Shown here: positions 1 to 9,400 of the stretch, piece by piece
How the letters are laid out: each line of letters starts with the position of its first letter
Numbering within the stretch: the stretch's first letter is position 1
Assembly: GCA_964483245.1 (NCBI GenBank)
Contig: CAZABP010000008.1
Span: forward strand, 1-64,000
Direction: 5' to 3'
Length of the DNA stretch: 64,000 nucleotides
From: CAZABP01 sp964483245
GTDB taxonomy: Bacteria; Planctomycetota; UBA1135; UBA2386
Notes under the pieces: model-generated
What the model saw: the letters and a program-made list of their open reading frames with translations, nothing else
Database searches by the model: none
Told to the model about the DNA's origin: nothing
Translations under genes and position numbers: made by a program

Positions 1-1003
1 GCGCCTGCCAGCCGGCAGCGTGTTGAAGCTGACGTCCGGCTCGACCGGACAGCCGCGTGGCGTGTTGACGCCGGCGCGCGCGATCGTCGACGACTGCCTG
101 CGGCTCGCGACGACGATGCGGCTCAAGCCGGCCGACCGGTTGTTGGCTGGGGTTCCGATGTCGTTCTCGTACGGACTGTCGAGTCTCGCGGCACCGGCGC
201 TCGTACTCGGCACGCCGCTGGTCGTGCCGCGCGCGGGCAGTCCGTTCAACCTGTTGATCGCGGGCGAACGGGCGCAGGCGACGTTCCTGCCGACGACCCC
301 GCGGTTCCTGCAGGGGATGCTGGCCCACGCGACGCTGCGGCTGCCGGCGTCGGTCCGGACCGTCGTCAGCGCCGGCGCGGCGCTGGCGCCGGAGCATGCG
401 GCGCAGTTCCGCACGCGCTTCGGCCGCGCGGTGCAGGTGTTCTATGGCGCCAGCGAGTGTGGCGGGATCACGTTCGACCGCGACGGTGGCGCCGCCGAGC
501 GTGGCACGGTCGGCACGCCGGTCGACGGCGTCGACGTGAGGATCGAGCGCGGCGGCCGCATCGCGGTCCGCTCCGCTGCCGTGGCGACGACGTACTGGCC
601 GGTCGCCGAGCCGGAGCTCGCGGACGGGAGGTTCCTGGCTGGAGATCTCGGGAGCTTCGCCGGAAGCGAGCTGCGCCTGCTCGGCCGCGCCAGCGAAGTC
701 GTGCAGGTGGCGGGACGGAAGGTGCACCCGCGTGAGATCGAGCTAGCGCTGCTCGAGTGTCCCGGCGTCGAAGACGCCGTCGTGTTGGCCGAACCGGATT
801 CGTCGCGGGGCGCGCGGTGGCGGGCGTTCGTCGCCAGCCGGTGCGGCGCCGACGTGAGCACCGTGCAGATGTTCTGCCAGCAACGGCTCGCGCCGCACAT
901 GCGCCCCGCTTCGATCGTCGTGCTGGCCGCGATCCCGCGCACCGCGCGCGGCAAGGTCGACCGCGCGCGCCTGACGGCTGCCGAGCTGCCGGCGCAGCGA
1001 TGA
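1..1003 (+). CDS. AMP-dependent acyl-CoA/acyl-ACP ligase, 5' truncated
   Basis: C-terminal two thirds of an ANL-superfamily adenylating enzyme that activates a carboxylic acid as acyl-AMP and passes it to CoA or a carrier protein. The open frame runs in from the window edge (frame 2), so the true start is outside. Visible motifs in order: the phosphate-binding loop TSGSTGQPRG, the YGASE motif that binds the adenine/acyl group, GDLG, the hinge region GRASEVVQVAGRKVHPREIE, and the C-terminal TARGKVDR with the catalytic lysine. It ends 4 bases before the next gene. Together with the following lipoprotein, MMPL exporter, LolA-like protein and methyltransferase, it resembles the ligase of aryl-polyene-type clusters; the substrate is inferred from that context only. 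Confidence 0.85.
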   Translation, partial: RLPAGSVLKLTSGSTGQPRGVLTPARAIVDDCLRLATTMRLKPADRLLAGVPMSFSYGLSSLAAPALVLGTPLVVPRAGSPFNLLIAGERAQATFLPTTPRFLQGMLAHATLRLPASVRTVVSAGAALAPEHAAQFRTRFGRAVQVFYGASECGGITFDRDGGAAERGTVGTPVDGVDVRIERGGRIAVRSAAVATTYWPVAEPELADGRFLAGDLGSFAGSELRLLGRASEVVQVAGRKVHPREIELALLECPGVEDAVVLAEPDSSRGARWRAFVASRCGADVSTVQMFCQQRLAPHMRPASIVVLAAIPRTARGKVDRARLTAAELPAQR

Positions 1004-1007
1004 GCCG

Positions 1008-1667
1008 GTGAGACGACGCGCGTTGTGGGTCGCACTCGCGGGGTGCGCGGCCGCTTGCCAGACCTGGGCGCCGCTCGACGAGCATGCGGCTGCGGCGCTG
1101 CCCACCTTGCCGGCGGCTGTCGCGCACGACGGCACGGTCGAAATCGCGACGCCTGGCTTGCAGGGCTTGTTCACCGCCCGCCTGGTCGCGCGCTGCGAAG
1201 ACCCACCGCTCGTGCGGCTGCAGCTGTTCCCGGATCTCGGCGGCAAGGTGCTCGATCTCGCGGTCGATCGCGCGACCGTGCGCGGCGTGATCCCGCATGC
1301 CGGCGTACAGGTGACGCAACCGATCCCGGCGCTCGCGCGGACGGACCTGCTGACGTTCGTGGCGTTGACGCTGCGCGCGGAGTTCACGCCGCTGGTGGCA
1401 GCGCGGATCGAAGGCATGCGCCGCGAGGGTGACGAGCTGCAGCTGCGCACGCATGACGGTGACTCCGGCTGTGCGGTCGTCCACGTGCTGCGCGCGGGCG
1501 GGATCGTGCGCCGGGAGCTGAGCTGGCGCGGGCTCCACTGGAGCATCGTGCGCGAGGCAGCCGGCGACTGGCGCATCGAGAGCCCGGAGGGATCGTGGCG
1601 GATCCAGACGCGCGGCCAGCCGACCAAGCCCCCACCGGACGAGCTGTTCCGCCCCGACCTGCGTTGA
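1008..1667 (+). CDS. Small outer-membrane-type lipoprotein (DUF3261-like)
   Basis: 219-residue protein from a GTG start 4 bases after the ligase stop. The N-terminus has a short charged stretch, a hydrophobic core and a lipobox-like LAGC with Cys at about residue 13, so it is probably a lipoprotein. The rest has the alternating hydrophobic pattern expected of a LolB-like beta-barrel half-sheet. I do not recognise catalytic residues. Aryl-polyene clusters regularly carry one small lipoprotein of the DUF3261 type next to the MMPL exporter, and position and size fit that role here (inference). The stop overlaps the ATG of the exporter gene by one base (TGATG). Confidence 0.6.
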   Translation: MRRRALWVALAGCAAACQTWAPLDEHAAAALPTLPAAVAHDGTVEIATPGLQGLFTARLVARCEDPPLVRLQLFPDLGGKVLDLAVDRATVRGVIPHAGVQVTQPIPALARTDLLTFVALTLRAEFTPLVAARIEGMRREGDELQLRTHDGDSGCAVVHVLRAGGIVRRELSWRGLHWSIVREAAGDWRIESPEGSWRIQTRGQPTKPPPDELFRPDLR

Positions 1668-3994
1668 TGGAACGGTTCGCGACGTCGTTGGCGCGCGGAA
1701 CGCTGCGACATCCGCGCGTTGCCGGCGCACTGGTGCTCGTCGTGACAGGGCTGGCGCTGGTGCTGCTGCCCGGCTTCCGCGTCGACCCGGACGTGTCGCG
1801 GATGCTGCCGCAGCAGAGCCGGCTCGTGCAGCTGCAGCGCGCGCTCGAGCCGGGGTCCGATCACGGCCGGCAGATGTTCGTGATCCTGCGCGGTGAGGAT
1901 CTGGAGACGCGCGTGCCGCGTGTGGCGGAAGCGCTGCGCGGCTCACCGCTGCTCGCGTCGGTTGCGGTGACGCGCGAGGAGTTCTTCGGCCCGACGTGGC
2001 GCGCCGCGCGCGAAGCGCCGCTGTGGTATCTGCCGGAAGCGACGCTCGCTGCGCTGGCGGAGCGGCTGACGAGCGGACTCGCCCCGGTGCTGGAGGCGGG
2101 CCGCGAACGCCTGGCAGCGGACCCGCTGGCCGGGCGCGCGACGTTCGTCGCGGACCCGCTCGAGCTGCGGTTCCTGCTGCAAGAGGGGACGCCCGCAGGC
2201 ATGCCTGCGCTGCGGGCCGGCAGCCCATACGTGCTGCTCGCGGATCGGCCGATCGCGCTGCTGCGCGTCGAAGGGACGCAGCCGCCGTACGACGTCGATT
2301 ACTCGCAGCGGCTGCTCGCGGACCTGGAGACGCGGGTCGGCGACGCGGCGCCCGAGTGGTTCGGCGGCTATGCGATCGCGCGCGCCGAGGCCTCGCGCAG
2401 CCGCGCCGATCTGCGGGGGTCGGCGCTCGGATCGATGCTGTGGATCACGCTGTTCCTCGTCGTCTCGATGCGGCGGATCTGGTTGCCCGGGGCGCTCGTG
2501 GCGACGGTGGCGCTGGCCGTGCTGTGGGCGCTGCCGTTGGGTGGCGCGCTGCTCGGGCCGCTGTCGCCGATCGCGATCAGCGCGGCGGCCGTGTTGATGG
2601 GACTCGGGATCGATTTCGGGTTGCACTATGCGGCGCACTACGCAACGGCGCGCGCACGCGTGCCGCACGCGGAGGCCGTGGCGGGTGCCCATCGGGACAC
2701 GATGCGGCCGCTGCTCGGCGGCATGGCGACGACGCTGGCGGCGTTCGGCGCGCTGGCCGCCGGTGAGCTCGCCGGGTTGCGTGGGTTCGCGCTGCTGCTG
2801 GCGATCGGCCTGGTGGCGGCGTTCGTCGCGACCCTGCTCGTGCTGCCATTCCTGCTGCGGCCGTTGCGGGGCGACGTGCGCGCGCCGCGCAGCCACGTCG
2901 TCGACGCGGCCGCGGCGCTCGCGCGCGGGCGGGCTGGGCCGGCGTGCATGGCGGCCGTGCTGATCTTCGCTGTTGCTGGCGCGATCGCGGTGGCGGCGCG
3001 CGGCGTCGAGTTGTCGACCGATCCGGATCGGCTGCGCCCGGCGGCGGAGACTGCACAACGCAGTGCGATCGAAGCGGAGCTCGGGATCTCGCCGCTCGGG
3101 GTCATCGCGCTGGTGCCGGCGGACGTGGCGGAAGCGGAGCTGGCAGAGGGGATCGATGCGTTGCAGCGGCGCGCAGTCGTGCAGTTCGCCCAGGGTGGCC
3201 CGGGGCCGCGCCAACACGCAACGCGCCGCGCCCGTGTCGCTGCGCTGCGCGAGGAGATCGCCGGGTGGCGCCCACGGGCCGATCGCGTGTTGGCGGAGCT
3301 GCGGCTGAACCCGGAGCCGTTCGCCGAGGCGCTCGACGAACTCGCGACCGCGCTGGCGGCCGATCCGGTGCCGTCGCAGCCGGTCTGGGTGACGCACGGG
3401 GACACGCGCTGGCGGCAACTGCGGCTGTTCGTGCCGCACTCATTCCACGATCTCGCGGCCTGGGAGGAGTTCCGCGGTGCCGTTCGGCACGAGCTCGGGG
3501 CCGGCACCGAGCTGCTCGCGCCGATTGCGGCGATGGCGGAACTGCGCGATGTGCTGCGGGCGGATCTGCGCCAGGCGTTGTGGCTCGCGGGTGCGGCGAG
3601 CTTGATCGTGTTGATGTTCTTGCTGCGCAGCGTGACCGGTGCGCTGCTCGCGATGTTGCCGGCGGTCTGCGGCCTGCTCGTGACGCTCGGCGCGCTCGCG
3701 GCGACCGGCGTGCCGCTGACCCCGGTCAACTTCATCGCGCTGCCGCTGCTGCTGGGCATCGGGATCGACGACGGCGTGCACCTCGTGGCGCGTGCACGCG
3801 CCGGGGAAGGACTGTCCGGGCCGACCGGAGTCGCGATCTGGCGGACGTCTGTCACCACGATGCTGGCGTTCGGGACGCTGTGCTTCGCCGCGAGCCCCGG
3901 TCTGGCCGAACTCGGCCTGCTCGTGTTGCTGGGGGTCGGCACGTGCCTGTTGACCACGCTGTTGACGCTGCCGATCCTGCTGCGGCTCCGATGA
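1667..3994 (+). CDS. MMPL/RND-superfamily lipid exporter
   Basis: 775-residue integral membrane protein with the RND layout: one N-terminal helix, a periplasmic domain, a block of about five helices, then the same again in the second half. The signature of the fourth helix of each half is present: GIDFGLH near residue 312 and GIGIDDGVHL near residue 697, with the acidic proton-relay residues. The ATG at 1667 is chosen because it overlaps the preceding stop. An in-frame ATG at 1595 would add a proline-rich stretch that lies inside the lipoprotein gene. Members move lipids or polyketide-like products across the inner membrane, powered by the proton gradient. Its neighbours suggest export of the cluster product. 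Confidence 0.88.
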   Translation: MERFATSLARGTLRHPRVAGALVLVVTGLALVLLPGFRVDPDVSRMLPQQSRLVQLQRALEPGSDHGRQMFVILRGEDLETRVPRVAEALRGSPLLASVAVTREEFFGPTWRAAREAPLWYLPEATLAALAERLTSGLAPVLEAGRERLAADPLAGRATFVADPLELRFLLQEGTPAGMPALRAGSPYVLLADRPIALLRVEGTQPPYDVDYSQRLLADLETRVGDAAPEWFGGYAIARAEASRSRADLRGSALGSMLWITLFLVVSMRRIWLPGALVATVALAVLWALPLGGALLGPLSPIAISAAAVLMGLGIDFGLHYAAHYATARARVPHAEAVAGAHRDTMRPLLGGMATTLAAFGALAAGELAGLRGFALLLAIGLVAAFVATLLVLPFLLRPLRGDVRAPRSHVVDAAAALARGRAGPACMAAVLIFAVAGAIAVAARGVELSTDPDRLRPAAETAQRSAIEAELGISPLGVIALVPADVAEAELAEGIDALQRRAVVQFAQGGPGPRQHATRRARVAALREEIAGWRPRADRVLAELRLNPEPFAEALDELATALAADPVPSQPVWVTHGDTRWRQLRLFVPHSFHDLAAWEEFRGAVRHELGAGTELLAPIAAMAELRDVLRADLRQALWLAGAASLIVLMFLLRSVTGALLAMLPAVCGLLVTLGALAATGVPLTPVNFIALPLLLGIGIDDGVHLVARARAGEGLSGPTGVAIWRTSVTTMLAFGTLCFAASPGLAELGLLVLLGVGTCLLTTLLTLPILLRLR

Positions 3995-4845
3995 ACCTGC
4001 TCCCGGGTGGTGTGCTGTGGCTCGGTGGACTGCTGCTCGCGCAGCAGCCGGAGCCGGCGCGTGAGCCGGAGCAACCAAAACAGCAGGAGCCGGCGCGGGC
4101 GCAGGGGCAGGAATCCGCGCTGCCGCCGGCGGAGCTGGCGCAGGCGCGCGCGGCGATCCGCGCATTGGGCGAGCGGCATCGCGAACTGCAGACGCTCGCG
4201 TGCGACTACGAGCAACTGCGGAGCTCGGCGCTGCTCGTCGAGCCGTTGCGCTCGGCCGGGAAGCTGCGCTGGCGGCGCGAGCCGGCGTGCCTGATGTTCG
4301 AGGTGAAGGAGCCCAGCGTGGCGCGGCTGCGGCTCGACGAACGGCGCTACGAAGTGCTACGGCCGGAGCGCAAGCAGCTCGAGCGGTTCGCCTTCGCCGG
4401 GCCGGAGCTGCCGCGCGCGCTGTTGCATGCATTCGCGCCGGACCTCACGCAGATCGAACAGCGGATGCAGATCCGTGGCGTCGCACGGACCGGGCCGGAG
4501 CAGTCGTGGCTGCGGATCCGGTTCGCGCCGACCGACGACGCGCTGCAGGACGTGCTGAGCTCGCTGTCGATCGAAGTCGATCCGCGGGATGCGACGTTGC
4601 GGGCGATCGCCTACACCGATGCGCAGGGGGACGAGGTCGAGCTGCAGTTGCGCGAGATCGTGCGGGATCCGGAGCTGCGCGAGGATGCGTTCGAGCTGCG
4701 GGCGGAGCCGGGCACGCGCGTGCTCGAGCACCCGGCGCCGAAGCCCAAGGAGACGGGTTCGGGATCGGGTTCGGCTGCGGGTTCGGGTTCGGGTTCGGGC
4801 GCTGGTGCGCCTGCGAAGCAGCCGGGCGGCAAGAAGGATCGCTGA
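3991..4845 (+). CDS. LolA-like periplasmic lipid/lipoprotein carrier with Gly-Ser tail
   Basis: 284 residues. The ATG overlaps the exporter stop by 4 bases (ATGA), implying translational coupling. A hydrophobic N-terminus ending near AQQ looks like a signal peptide. It is followed by a Glu/Gln/Pro-rich linker and, from about residue 50 to 245, a LolA/LolB-like half-barrel (outer membrane lipoprotein carrier family). LolA homologues are regular members of aryl-polyene clusters, where they are thought to ferry the lipid product across the periplasm. The last 35 residues are odd: a low-complexity Gly-Ser tract encoded by GGTTCG hexamers (about 4755-4806), then a Lys-rich end. The tract could vary by slippage. 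Confidence 0.75.
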   Translation: MNLLPGGVLWLGGLLLAQQPEPAREPEQPKQQEPARAQGQESALPPAELAQARAAIRALGERHRELQTLACDYEQLRSSALLVEPLRSAGKLRWRREPACLMFEVKEPSVARLRLDERRYEVLRPERKQLERFAFAGPELPRALLHAFAPDLTQIEQRMQIRGVARTGPEQSWLRIRFAPTDDALQDVLSSLSIEVDPRDATLRAIAYTDAQGDEVELQLREIVRDPELREDAFELRAEPGTRVLEHPAPKPKETGSGSGSAAGSGSGSGAGAPAKQPGGKKDR

Positions 4846-5591
4846 TGGGCGAGCCCGCAATCGCTCCGCACGCCCCGCTGCCGGAGTTCTATCCCGAGCC
4901 GGCGCGGCGGCAGGCGTTCGTCGACGAGCTGTTCGACGAAGGCGCGCGGGACTACGAGCGGATCTGCAACCTGATGTCGTTCGGCACCGGTGCGTGGTAT
5001 CGCAAGAACGCGTTGCGCCGCGCCGGCCTCGCACCCGGCATGCGCGTGCTGGACGTCGCGACCGGAACCGGCCTCGTCAGCCGCGCCGCGGTCCGTCTCG
5101 GCCTGTCCGCGCGGGATGTCGTCGGGGTCGATCCCAGTGCCGGGATGCTCGCGATGCACCGCCGGCGCGGGAATCACCCGCTCGCGCGCGGCGTCGGGGA
5201 GGAGCTGCCGTTCGCCGATGCCTCGTTCGACTTCGTCGTCATGGGGTATGCGCTGCGGCACGTGCCGGACCTCGTGCGGGCGATCCGGGAGTATCTGCGC
5301 GTGTTGCGGCCGGGGGGACGATTGTTGCTGCTCGAGATCAGCCGCCCGCGCAGCCGCGCCGGCGGGTTCCTCGCGCGCGCGTATCTCGGCTGGTTCACGC
5401 CGCTGCTCGCGCGCCTGTTCACGCCGCGCCGCGCGTCCATCCAGATGATGGACTACTTCTGGGCAACCGTCGAAGCGTGCGTGCCGCCGGATCGGATCCT
5501 CGCTTCGATGCGCGAAGCCGGCGCGCGCGACGTGCGTCTGGTGCGCTCGCTCGGCCTGTTCAGTGAGTTTCTCGGTACGCGCGGTCTCTGA
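4845..5591 (+). CDS. UbiE-like SAM-dependent methyltransferase
   Basis: 248 residues. The ATG overlaps the preceding stop by one base (TGATG). Class I methyltransferase fold: SAM-binding motif VLDVATGTG near residues 67-75, the acidic ribose contact in VGVDPS, then PFADASFDFVVMGYALRHV, which closely resembles the UbiE/MenG motif II region, and an LRPGGRLLLLE strand. It is the last gene of the cluster, so it probably modifies the lipid or polyene product rather than a quinone, but a quinone methyltransferase cannot be excluded. The final codons and the TGA lie inside a GGTCTCTGAGA palindrome belonging to the class B repeat that follows. Confidence 0.82.
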   Translation: MGEPAIAPHAPLPEFYPEPARRQAFVDELFDEGARDYERICNLMSFGTGAWYRKNALRRAGLAPGMRVLDVATGTGLVSRAAVRLGLSARDVVGVDPSAGMLAMHRRRGNHPLARGVGEELPFADASFDFVVMGYALRHVPDLVRAIREYLRVLRPGGRLLLLEISRPRSRAGGFLARAYLGWFTPLLARLFTPRRASIQMMDYFWATVEACVPPDRILASMREAGARDVRLVRSLGLFSEFLGTRGL

Positions 5592-5668
5592 GATGCCGGC
5601 CGTCAGTTGGCGCGGGTTTTTTCGCGCGAAGTGACGGAGTTCATCTCTGAGACCGGGTGTACCGGTTG
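5574..5668. repeat. Class B palindromic element between convergent genes
   Basis: About 95 bases between and partly inside the methyltransferase and phosphoribosyltransferase genes. It holds GGTCTCTGAGA at the left, a hairpin core GCGCGGGTTTTTTCGCGC, then GTGACGGAG, TCTCTGAGACC and GGTGTACCGGTT at the right. The same parts recur at 13377-13528 and 17115-17269. The T-run inside the loop and the convergent setting suggest a bidirectional transcription terminator. Stop codons of both flanking genes fall within it. Confidence 0.75.
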
Positions 5669-6306
5669 AGCAGGCGGCGGACCTCGGCGTCGTCGACCTG
5701 GTCGAACTCGAGGTACGCGAGGCCGACCGCGTGGAACGGCTCTGGCTGCGCGAGGCAGATCAGTTCGTCGACGTCGCGCGCGAGAGCGAGGCAGGAATCG
5801 CGCGCGCCGACCGGCACGGCCGCGATCAGGCGCGCCGGCTCATGCGCACGGATGCAGCGCGCCGCCGCGTGCATCGTCGCGCCGGTCGCGAGACCGTCAT
5901 CGATCAGGATCACGGTGCGGCCTGCGATCCGCGCAGCGGGACGGGTGCCACGGAGGGAGTGCTCGCGGCGCTGCGCTTCGACGCGTTGGTGCGCGAGCTC
6001 GAGATCCAGATAGCTCTGCGGAACCCCGAGCAGCGCCAGGATCTCGTCGTTCAGGAACGTCCCGCCATCCGCCGTCACGGCGCCGATCGCCAGCTCCGGC
6101 TGGCCCGGCGCGCCGAGCTTGCGCGCGACGACGATGTCGAGCTCGGCGCCGAGCGCGCGCGCGACGGCTGCTGCCACCGGCACGCCGCCGCGCGGAATCC
6201 CCAGGACCAGCGTGCTCGGGCCTGCATGGCCGCGCAGCGCGTCGGCGAGCTTCGCGCCCGCCTCGTCGCGGTCGGCATACAGGGGCGCGCGCAGGCCGCC
6301 GTCCAT
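5641..6306 (-). CDS. Predicted phosphoribosyltransferase
   Basis: 221 residues. A type I PRTase fold is indicated by VILIDDGLATGATM near residues 132-145, the PRPP-binding signature with its acidic pair, and by an early LGIPRGGVPVA segment. This is the stand-alone family often found near stress or phosphatase genes; the base it acts on is not known from sequence. ATG start at 6306. The last residues (NRYTRSQR) and the stop are encoded by the class B/A-like repeat (GGTACACCCGG and GGTCTCAGAGA read on the minus strand), so the natural C-terminus has probably been replaced or extended by the repeat. Confidence 0.8.
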   Translation of the reverse strand: MDGGLRAPLYADRDEAGAKLADALRGHAGPSTLVLGIPRGGVPVAAAVARALGAELDIVVARKLGAPGQPELAIGAVTADGGTFLNDEILALLGVPQSYLDLELAHQRVEAQRREHSLRGTRPAARIAGRTVILIDDGLATGATMHAAARCIRAHEPARLIAAVPVGARDSCLALARDVDELICLAQPEPFHAVGLAYLEFDQVDDAEVRRLLNRYTRSQR

Positions 6307-6400
6307 GCCGGGATCCTAGGGCAGGGATCGGGGGCTTCGCGCGATCCGTTACGCAGCCGCGAGCTGCGGCTATCCGGCCCCCGGAGCCTCTCCGACCCCC

Positions 6401-9400
6401 ATGCGCCGATCCTGGTCCCGGTCCCCGCCACAGTCCGCCGCGCGCGTGTCTGACACCGGGTGTACCGGTACACCGGGTGTCAGACACCTACGCAGCGGAC
6501 TGATCGCGGCGCTGCTTGGTCTGGTGCTGCTGTCGGCGCCGGTGGTGGCGCAGCGGCTGGTCGCGGACATCCATCCGGCGGATCCGCGGGCGCCCGAGGC
6601 CACGCGCAGCTCCTCCCCACGCGGATACGTGGCAATTGGCAAGCAGCTGTGGTTCCTCGGCGACGCCGGCTCCCTCGGCACCAGGGTCTTCGTCACCGAC
6701 GGGACGCAGGGCGGCACGACGATCTTGCCCGCACTGCTGCCGCGCGCGATCGAACCGCTGGACGATCGACGCGCGATCATCCTCGGGGACGGGATCTGGG
6801 TCAGTGACGGCACGCTGCCAGGCACGGCCCGGATCGCCGCGGTCGGCCATGCGCCGGACGCGTACCCGGCGCGCTACCGCGCGCGCGTCGGCGACCGCGT
6901 CTACTTCCAAGGCCTCACGAAGGAGCGCGGCTACGAGCCCTGGGTGACGGATGGAACACCGCAGGGGACGCGCATGCTGCGCGAGAGCATCCCGGGACCG
7001 GAGCCAATGACGCCGTACTGGCATGTTCTGGGGAGCCTGAACGGGCGCCTCTACATCGCTGGCATGCACGTCGACTTCGGCGTCGAACCCTGGTCCACCG
7101 ACGGAACTCCGGAGGGGACGCGCATGCTGTGCGACCTGAATCCGGGGTTGCAGAGTTCGCTGGGGACTTGGTCGCGCTTCCTCGTCGACGGCGCGCGCGC
7201 CTTCTTTCCCGCCAACATCCAGGGAGTCGGAATCGGCCCATGCGTGACGGATGGGACCGCCGCCGGCACGTTCGTTCTGACGAAGGGCCAGACAGCCCCA
7301 CGTTGGGCCGAAGACGGCGTCGTCGCAGGTGGGAGGTTGTTCTTCCTCGGCGAGACGGCCGCGAACGGTGCCGAACCATGGGTATCGGACGGCACTCCAG
7401 AAGGCACGTTCGAGATCGCGGACCTGCGTCCCGGCTGGATCGGGAGCGGCCCCACTTCGTTTCGGGTGCTCGGCAGCCGCGCCGTGTTCGTCGCCTGGAC
7501 GCCCGCGATGGAGCTGTTCACCGTCGATGGTGCGCGCGGAGGCTTCCTGCAGGTGCCTGGTCCGGCCGGACCACCGCTCCTGCTGCGCGGCGATACGACG
7601 CAACGACGCGCGTTCTACTTCGGCCATGACCCGGCCTACGGGCTCGAGCTGCATGTGACGGACGGGACCGTTGCAGGAACGTCGCTCGTGTTCGACGGCA
7701 ATCCGGGCCCCGACAGCTCCACGTGGTTCCCGGAGATGCACGCCGTCGCGGGCGGATACCTGTTCTTCCACCGCGACGCTGCGCACGGGCTCGAGCCGTG
7801 GTTCACCGACGGCACGCCGCGAGGAACGCGGTTGTTACGCGACATCTGGCCGGGCGCGGAATCGAGTCGACATCTGAACTACGTGGAGGTCGCGCCGTTC
7901 GCCTCGGGTCTGGTGTTCACGGCTCAAGATGCCGACGACGGCCGCGAGCCATGGTTCACCGACGGCACGCCAGAAGGAACGCGGCTGTTCGTCGATGCGA
8001 TGCCGGAGCTGCCGCCGGGTTCCGATCCGCGGTTGCTGGGGAGCTTGCGCGACCGCGCAGTGCTGTTCGCGTTCGATCGGGTCCACGGATTCGAACCGTG
8101 GGCGACCGACGGGAGCGAGCGGGGAACCGAACTGCTGCGCGATGTGCAGCCCGGCAACAATCCGATGACGCCGTCGGGTGCCTGGGGCCAGGAGGTGAAC
8201 GACCGCTTCGTGTTCGTCACCGGGCAGGCCGCGACGGGACGCGAGCTGTGGGTGACGGACGGAACGGCCGCTGGCACGTCTTCGCTCGGCGATCGGCGGC
8301 CAGGACCGCTGGGAAGCGAGCCGCGGCTGCTCGCGACGGTCGGCCGGCGCTGCTTCTTCTTTGCGCACGACGAGGACCACGGGCGCGAGCTGTGGCTGAC
8401 CGATGGGACCGTCGCCGGAACGCGACTCGTGAAGGACGTCGTCCCGGGGCTGCCAGGTTGCGATCCTGGTTTCGAGCAGGTGGCGGGCACACTGCCGGAT
8501 GGACGGATCGTGTTCTTCGCGCAGGACTGGGTGCACGGCATCGAGCCGTGGATCAGCGACGGCACCGCGGCAGGGACACGGATGCTGCGCGATGTCTATG
8601 CCGGGTGGCGTGACAGTGCGATCAACAACTCGCCGTATCCACAGCGGTTCGCGCGCGTCGGCGACGGTCGGATCCTGTTCACGGCCCAGAGCGCGGACTG
8701 GATGGGGATCTGGGTGACTGACGGAACCGAGAACGGCACGCAGCCACTCATTCCGAATCTCGACTTGCTCGAGTTTCAGGACGCAGGCCCCGCGATTCCC
8801 GGCAAGGTCTTCATCAGCGGCCTCGGCATCTGGATCACGGACGGGACGACGCAGGGCACCGTGCAACTCACCGAGGATGGCGGCGACGTCGTCGTGCTGA
8901 ACGACAAGGTGTTGTTGGCCCGCCGCTGGAACAGCCCGCGCACGATCTGGGTGACGGACGGCACCGTCGCGGGCACGCGGCTCGTGTTCGGGAGTGGCGG
9001 TGAGGTCGTGATCGGGAAACCCGTTGCCAGTGGCTCGCGCGCGTTCTTCCGTGGCACCGACAGTGCGCACGGAAGTGAACTGTGGGTCACCGATGGCACG
9101 ACGGCCGGAACGCGGCTCGTGCTCGACCTCGAGCCGGGCTGGCTCGGCACGGCGCCAGCTGAACCCTGGATCGTCGCCGCCGGCGACAACGGGCGCGTGT
9201 TCTTCAACGCGCGCGACCGCGCGCACGGCGACGAGATCTGGGTCAGTGACGGCACCGCTGCCGGCACGCGGCTCGTCGGTGATCTGTATCCCGGCGTCCT
9301 GAGTTCGGATCCGAAGCCGTTCGCGCGCGTCGGGGAGCAGTGGTTGTTCGTCGCCCAATCGCCGGACGTCGGACGCGAGCTGTTCGCCGTCGACCTCCGC

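Noticed and set aside
1595..1666. Earlier start for the MMPL exporter
   Set aside because: Would overlap the lipoprotein gene by 73 bases and add a proline-rich stretch; the TGATG junction at 1667 is typical of this operon.
468..2228. 586-codon minus-strand open frame at the left edge
   Set aside because: Opposes the ligase, lipoprotein and exporter genes; composition typical of an antisense GC-rich frame.
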